A DNA stretch of 64,000 nt, taken from Pyrrhoderma lamaoense (lineage: Eukaryota > Basidiomycota > Agaricomycetes > Hymenochaetales > Hymenochaetaceae). The notes below the pieces were generated by a model. That model saw nothing but the letters and a program-made list of their open reading frames with translations, was not told the DNA's origin and searched no databases. The stretch is taken from contig NBAZ01000010.1 in NCBI GenBank assembly GCA_002794735.1, positions 186,001 through 250,000 on the forward strand, given 5' to 3'. Position 1 is the stretch's first letter. Every line of letters begins with the position of its first letter. Both the position numbers and the translations under genes were made by a program. Shown here piece after piece: positions 60,438 to 64,000 of the stretch.

Positions 60438-61742
60438 ATGGGTAAAGGTTCTGCTTCAGACTCTATTCCTGACCTTACCAACCTCATCATTGGTATCAAT
60501 CCCCAATATCGAATCCTCCACTTCATCGCAAAGGGCGCATGGGGAAAGGTCTTCTGTGCAGAAAAGATTGGAGATCCAAATAATCTCTATGCTATCAAGT
60601 GCATTAACCGTTCCGTACTTGATGCATTCCAAAAACAATTCATATCCGACGAGGTCCATCTACAAATGAAATGTTCCGAGACGTCACAGCACGTACTCCA
60701 AGTTCACGACATAATCCAGGTGGACCACGACGGACTTGATATTCTATACATCGTCAGTGAATACTGCCATGGCGGTGATCTATTCGATTACATCTATGGA
60801 TCTCCAGATTCTCCAGAGTCCTACGTCTCTCCTCTCAAATACAATGACCATCTCATTCGCGAAATATCCTTACAAATCATCGATGCAGTTGCTAACTGCC
60901 ACTCCCAGGGTGTCTATCATCGCGACTTAAAACTGGATAATATTCTATTGAGGAGAGATGGGTCTATCGCAGTATGCGACTTTGGCTTTGCCACTACAAG
61001 GACACATACAGAGGACTTTGGAATGGGAACGATAGACTATATGTCACCTGGTCAGTACTTCAATTCCTCCCCTCTTCCGAGAAGTCATCTTTACTCACAA
61101 TATGAATGGATAGAAATTACAAACATATACGGCGGTAACCAGATCATGACTGGACCTGCCGACATGTGGGCACTCGGTGTCATTCTCATAAACATCATAA
61201 AGTCAACTGACCCCTGGGACAGTGCTACATTCGATGACACCAGATTCACCGACTTCCGTCTAAGACCTGCAACGTATTTCAAAGATACACTGGGCGTGTC
61301 GGAGGAGATGAACTCTATTCTGACGAGAATATTCACCATCCACCCTGATGAGCGGATGGGAGTATGGGAGCTACGAGAGAGAATTGCGAATGTGAAATCA
61401 TTCTATGCGCCCACGATGAAAATCATGGAGGAGGAAATCTCTCTCGATGGACTACACACAATATCCCCAGCTCCGTCATATATCAGTGTCCCGTCTATGG
61501 ATGTGGACCTCGAATCCGACACTGATTCTTATTCTGATGCCGACTCTGAGGGCCCGGCGACACCTAATAATCCATCTATCAAACTTGTTGTAATGAATCC
61601 GGATGAGCCGTCATCGTTTGATCTGGATGGGCCCTTTTGTAGAGATATGGAGTCGGAGCAGAAGATGGAGGCAATATTTGATGAGCGGAGTGTACATGAG
61701 ATTGTACAAATCCTCGCCCGTTCAATGAATGATATGGTTTAA
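60438..61742 (+). CDS. Ran1/KSP1-like serine/threonine protein kinase, intronless
   Basis: 434 residues in a single exon. Kinase domain residues about 20-310: IAKGAWGKVFCAEKIG (Gly loop), LYAIKCINRS (Lys), SEYCHGGDLFDYIYG (hinge), catalytic HRDLKLDNILLRRDG, VCDFGFATTR (DFG), GTIDYMSPGQYF in place of APE, PADMWALGVILINIIKSTDP, HPDERMGVWELRERI. This fits the fungal Ran1/Ksp1 group, which links nutrient and TOR signalling to development. The C-terminal tail is acidic and Ser-rich (DLESDTDSYSDADSEG). All catalytic residues are present, so it should be active. The lack of introns is unusual here and could reflect retroposition or an intron-poor family. Forty bases past the stop begins one arm of a long inverted repeat. 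Confidence 0.88.
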   Translation: MGKGSASDSIPDLTNLIIGINPQYRILHFIAKGAWGKVFCAEKIGDPNNLYAIKCINRSVLDAFQKQFISDEVHLQMKCSETSQHVLQVHDIIQVDHDGLDILYIVSEYCHGGDLFDYIYGSPDSPESYVSPLKYNDHLIREISLQIIDAVANCHSQGVYHRDLKLDNILLRRDGSIAVCDFGFATTRTHTEDFGMGTIDYMSPGQYFNSSPLPRSHLYSQYEWIEITNIYGGNQIMTGPADMWALGVILINIIKSTDPWDSATFDDTRFTDFRLRPATYFKDTLGVSEEMNSILTRIFTIHPDERMGVWELRERIANVKSFYAPTMKIMEEEISLDGLHTISPAPSYISVPSMDVDLESDTDSYSDADSEGPATPNNPSIKLVVMNPDEPSSFDLDGPFCRDMESEQKMEAIFDERSVHEIVQILARSMNDMV

Positions 61743-61782
61743 TGATTGCCTCTGTCGGTAAGTTTGTTTCGTATCGAATTGG

Positions 61783-61824
61783 AAAGGATGGATTACTGAT
61801 CTCATCTCTCCCTAGAAATCCCCC

Positions 61825-61860
<36 letters not shown>

Positions 61861-62102
61861 ATGGACATGGACTATTTGATACCAAACGGACAACGCATGA
61901 TCACTTTCTCACATACCTCAATTTTAATAACTTTTCCCCCTTCCCCTTTATCCTTTTCCCCTTTCATACTTCCCCACACACTTTTTTACATGGACAGACA
62001 ATTTTTGCGTAGACCACTTATCCACATTCTTTGTTTTCAAAAACAAAATAAAAACCGCTTAAACACTGTTACTTATGTAGCCATGCGTGAACCTAAGAGT
62101 GA
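61783..62102. repeat. Left arm of 320-bp inverted repeat
   Basis: Nearly identical to the reverse complement of 63684-64000. Contains a T-rich CTTTT microsatellite (about 61828-61859) followed by ATGGACATGGACTATTTG. The outer end falls 40 bases after the kinase stop codon; the inner end is at CCTAAGAGTGA. Confidence 0.92.
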
Positions 62103-63683
62103 ACTCTTAAAGCAAATGCGAAACATCCCGTGATACTGATAGTACCTTGGCATTTTCCCTTTTTTTATAGTAACACGATAATTTTTCCAATACTTCAGCT
62201 TACTCACTCTTAGTGTTGAAAGCTAACATCTTTGATGTTCTGATTGCATTTGTATTAGTATTACTGATCATGCACCGAAAAATATATTTACTCTCAAGAA
62301 GGCAATAAACCTATCCACATGTCTTGCATACTTCGGCCTAATTTATAGATGTGTTGTAACAGTAGTAAACGAACAATTACACCGAAGGAATATCATTTTA
62401 TTTTACGAAAGATATCCAGATTATCCAGATTTCCTCTAAATCAGAACTATCAATTTTGAGGCTAGGTATGTATTTTTGAACCATATTGATATCCCCCTCC
62501 GTGTTTATATAACTTGTCAATTTTGTGCACCTTGGGATTCAGATACCCATGTGCTGTGAAGAAGAGTTGGATAAAAATCATATCCGAGGTATTTCTGGTA
62601 AGTCAAGACATACCATCGCGAAAATAAAATATTAGTGCATGTGAAAAGCATCACTAGACTTTAGCAGTTACAAGATCAGCGAGTAATATTCAGTCTGCTT
62701 GCATTTTTGGAGAAGGAGAGAAACAGAAAGATGGACTTAGTTCTACTCATGGCATAGCATCCTTACAAATACAGATACGTAGTTTCAAATCAAATTGACA
62801 GAAGTAAAAAAAGTATATGCAATTGCACGCTTCCTTGATCCTCTCACATACATCACGTATTTTCTATGTTCATCGTGGCACTCTTTGTCTTTTGAAAAGA
62901 GAAAGAGAAGGCCTGATCCTCTCTTAGGGGCTTAGTCTCTCAGATTGGATAAAGACTAGAGTCATTGAATGTATTAACCGAATGCGCAGGCTTCATAAAA
63001 CACTATTAGCATTCATAGTTACCTTATACTGGTGAAAAGGAATTAATTAGTGAAACAGAAGATTATACTCTCACGACCCGAGGCTGATAATGTACTACTC
63101 CTAATTGAGTATATTCCGTGTTTGTGCGTACATATATGAAGATATTTTAGTGTCGTGTGTTTTGTAGCTATTGGAAATGCGTGTGTCAGGTCTGACTCGG
63201 AAGGGATACCATTGCGAAACAATGGTTCACCAATCAGAATGCACTCAACGTTTCATCAGCACAACGATTTCCATCTCCCAGTTTTCTGCATAACCTTTAC
63301 CCTCCGCTCTATCTACACTACCTGTACCAGCAAAGATGTCAAATCTTTTTTGTTATGAAGTTTGACCTGCAGTGAAGAGCGGTGTGATTGGCTGACAGTG
63401 ACAGTGCATGAGTAAAACTGGAAACAGCTCTTAGGTAAATTGTGTAAGCAGGGTATTATCTCATACCTTGTCAAATATCTCAGTAGTATTCCCTTATCTG
63501 GAAGTGCATGAGTACATGTTGTGATTAGTAAGTTTTACTCAATTTAGGAAGACTAACTTAGAGCCACACAACTTAAACCCACTCCTATTTAGACATTTGG
63601 TATAACTCCGAACATTTCTAGAGTAGAAGGAAGGCAGTAGTGATAATGATATATCACATTCTCTCCACTTACTTTATAGATAG
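62103..63683. other. Unique spacer between inverted-repeat arms
   Basis: 1.58 kb, AT-rich. No gene, transposase or RNA recognised; the frame at 63155-63358 has no supporting features. Confidence 0.5.
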
Positions 63684-63926
63684 TCACTCTTAGGTTCACG
63701 CATGGCTACATAAGTAATAGTGTTTAAGCGGTTTTTATTTTTGTTTTTGAAAACAAAGAATGTGGATAAGTGGTCTACGCAAAAATTGTCTGTCCATGTA
63801 AAAAAGTGTGTGGGGAAGTATGAAAGGGGGAAAGGATAAAGGGGAAGGGGGAAAAATTATTAAAATTGAGGTATGTGAGAAAGTGATCATGCGTTGTCCG
63901 TTTGGTATCAAATAGTCCATGTCCAT

Positions 63927-63962
<36 letters not shown>

Positions 63963-64000
63963 AGGGGGATTTCTAGGGAGGAGATGAGATCAGCAATCCA
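63684..64000. repeat. Right arm of 320-bp inverted repeat, continues past window
   Basis: Reverse complement of 61783-62102 with only a few differences (for example one T/C change and small run-length changes). It is still matching at the last base of the window, so the outer boundary of the repeat is not seen. Confidence 0.92.

Noticed and set aside
61861..62133. Reading frame conserved in both inverted-repeat arms (MDMDYLIPNG..)
   Set aside because: The conservation follows from the near-identity of the arms. The two frames end differently and have no domain, so it is not evidence of a gene.

Overview
This is a stretch of nuclear DNA from a filamentous basidiomycete, most likely an agaricomycete. 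Genes are split by many introns of about 50-70 bases with GT..AG ends. The protein families are typical of wood- and litter-decaying mushrooms: an AA9 lytic polysaccharide monooxygenase, a basidiomycete-type cytochrome P450, DUF6533- and DUF7137-type membrane proteins, an IKS1 kinase and an NCS1 permease. Intergenic DNA is AT-rich and often 0.5-2.8 kb long. No rRNA, tRNA or CRISPR array was found.

Layout. 0-4 kb: an aldo-keto reductase (cut by the left edge) and a cytochrome P450, both on the minus strand. 6.8-9.6 kb: an aminoglycoside-phosphotransferase-like kinase. 10.2-14.3 kb: three tandem, intronless, paralogous genes of an unrecognised coiled-coil family that share promoter sequence. 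14.5 kb: a 131-bp palindromic MITE with a second copy at 59.7 kb. 16.4-20.9 kb: a very long coiled-coil protein ending in an NFKBIL1/J-like domain. Its coiled coil has been copied in inverted orientation twice, as a decayed fragment at 25-26 kb and as a diverged 581-codon ORF at 27.4-29.1 kb. 21.6-23.5 kb: a probable pseudokinase. 29.8-30.8 kb: AA9 LPMO. 31.2-37.6 kb: a full-length LINE with intact ORF1 and ORF2, a poly-A tail and a 12-bp target-site duplication. 37.9-43.0 kb: IKS1 kinase and a glomulin/Ybp2-like protein, transcribed divergently. 43.6-47.2 kb: a DUF7137 protein and a purine/cytosine permease. 47.6-51.3 kb: a MOB-family protein and a short-chain dehydrogenase, divergent. 52.4-55.8 kb: an RNA-binding protein. 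57.0-59.1 kb: a DUF6533 membrane protein. 60.4-61.7 kb: an intronless Ran1/KSP1-like kinase, followed by one arm of a 320-bp inverted repeat whose other arm runs into the right edge.

Two points matter for anyone using this annotation. First, at least six genes (AKR, P450, phosphotransferase, NFKBIL1-like, IKS1, DUF7137) plus the MOB and SDR genes carry single-base losses, nearly all in short homopolymer runs and always in the loss direction, while their splice sites and protein motifs are otherwise intact. This looks like sequencing or assembly error more than gene decay. Second, the most novel biology here is probably the three-gene tandem family with its conserved upstream motif and the coiled-coil gene birth next to it.

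All gene models were spliced by eye from protein motifs and GT..AG signals. Exon edges inside low-complexity regions are approximate.
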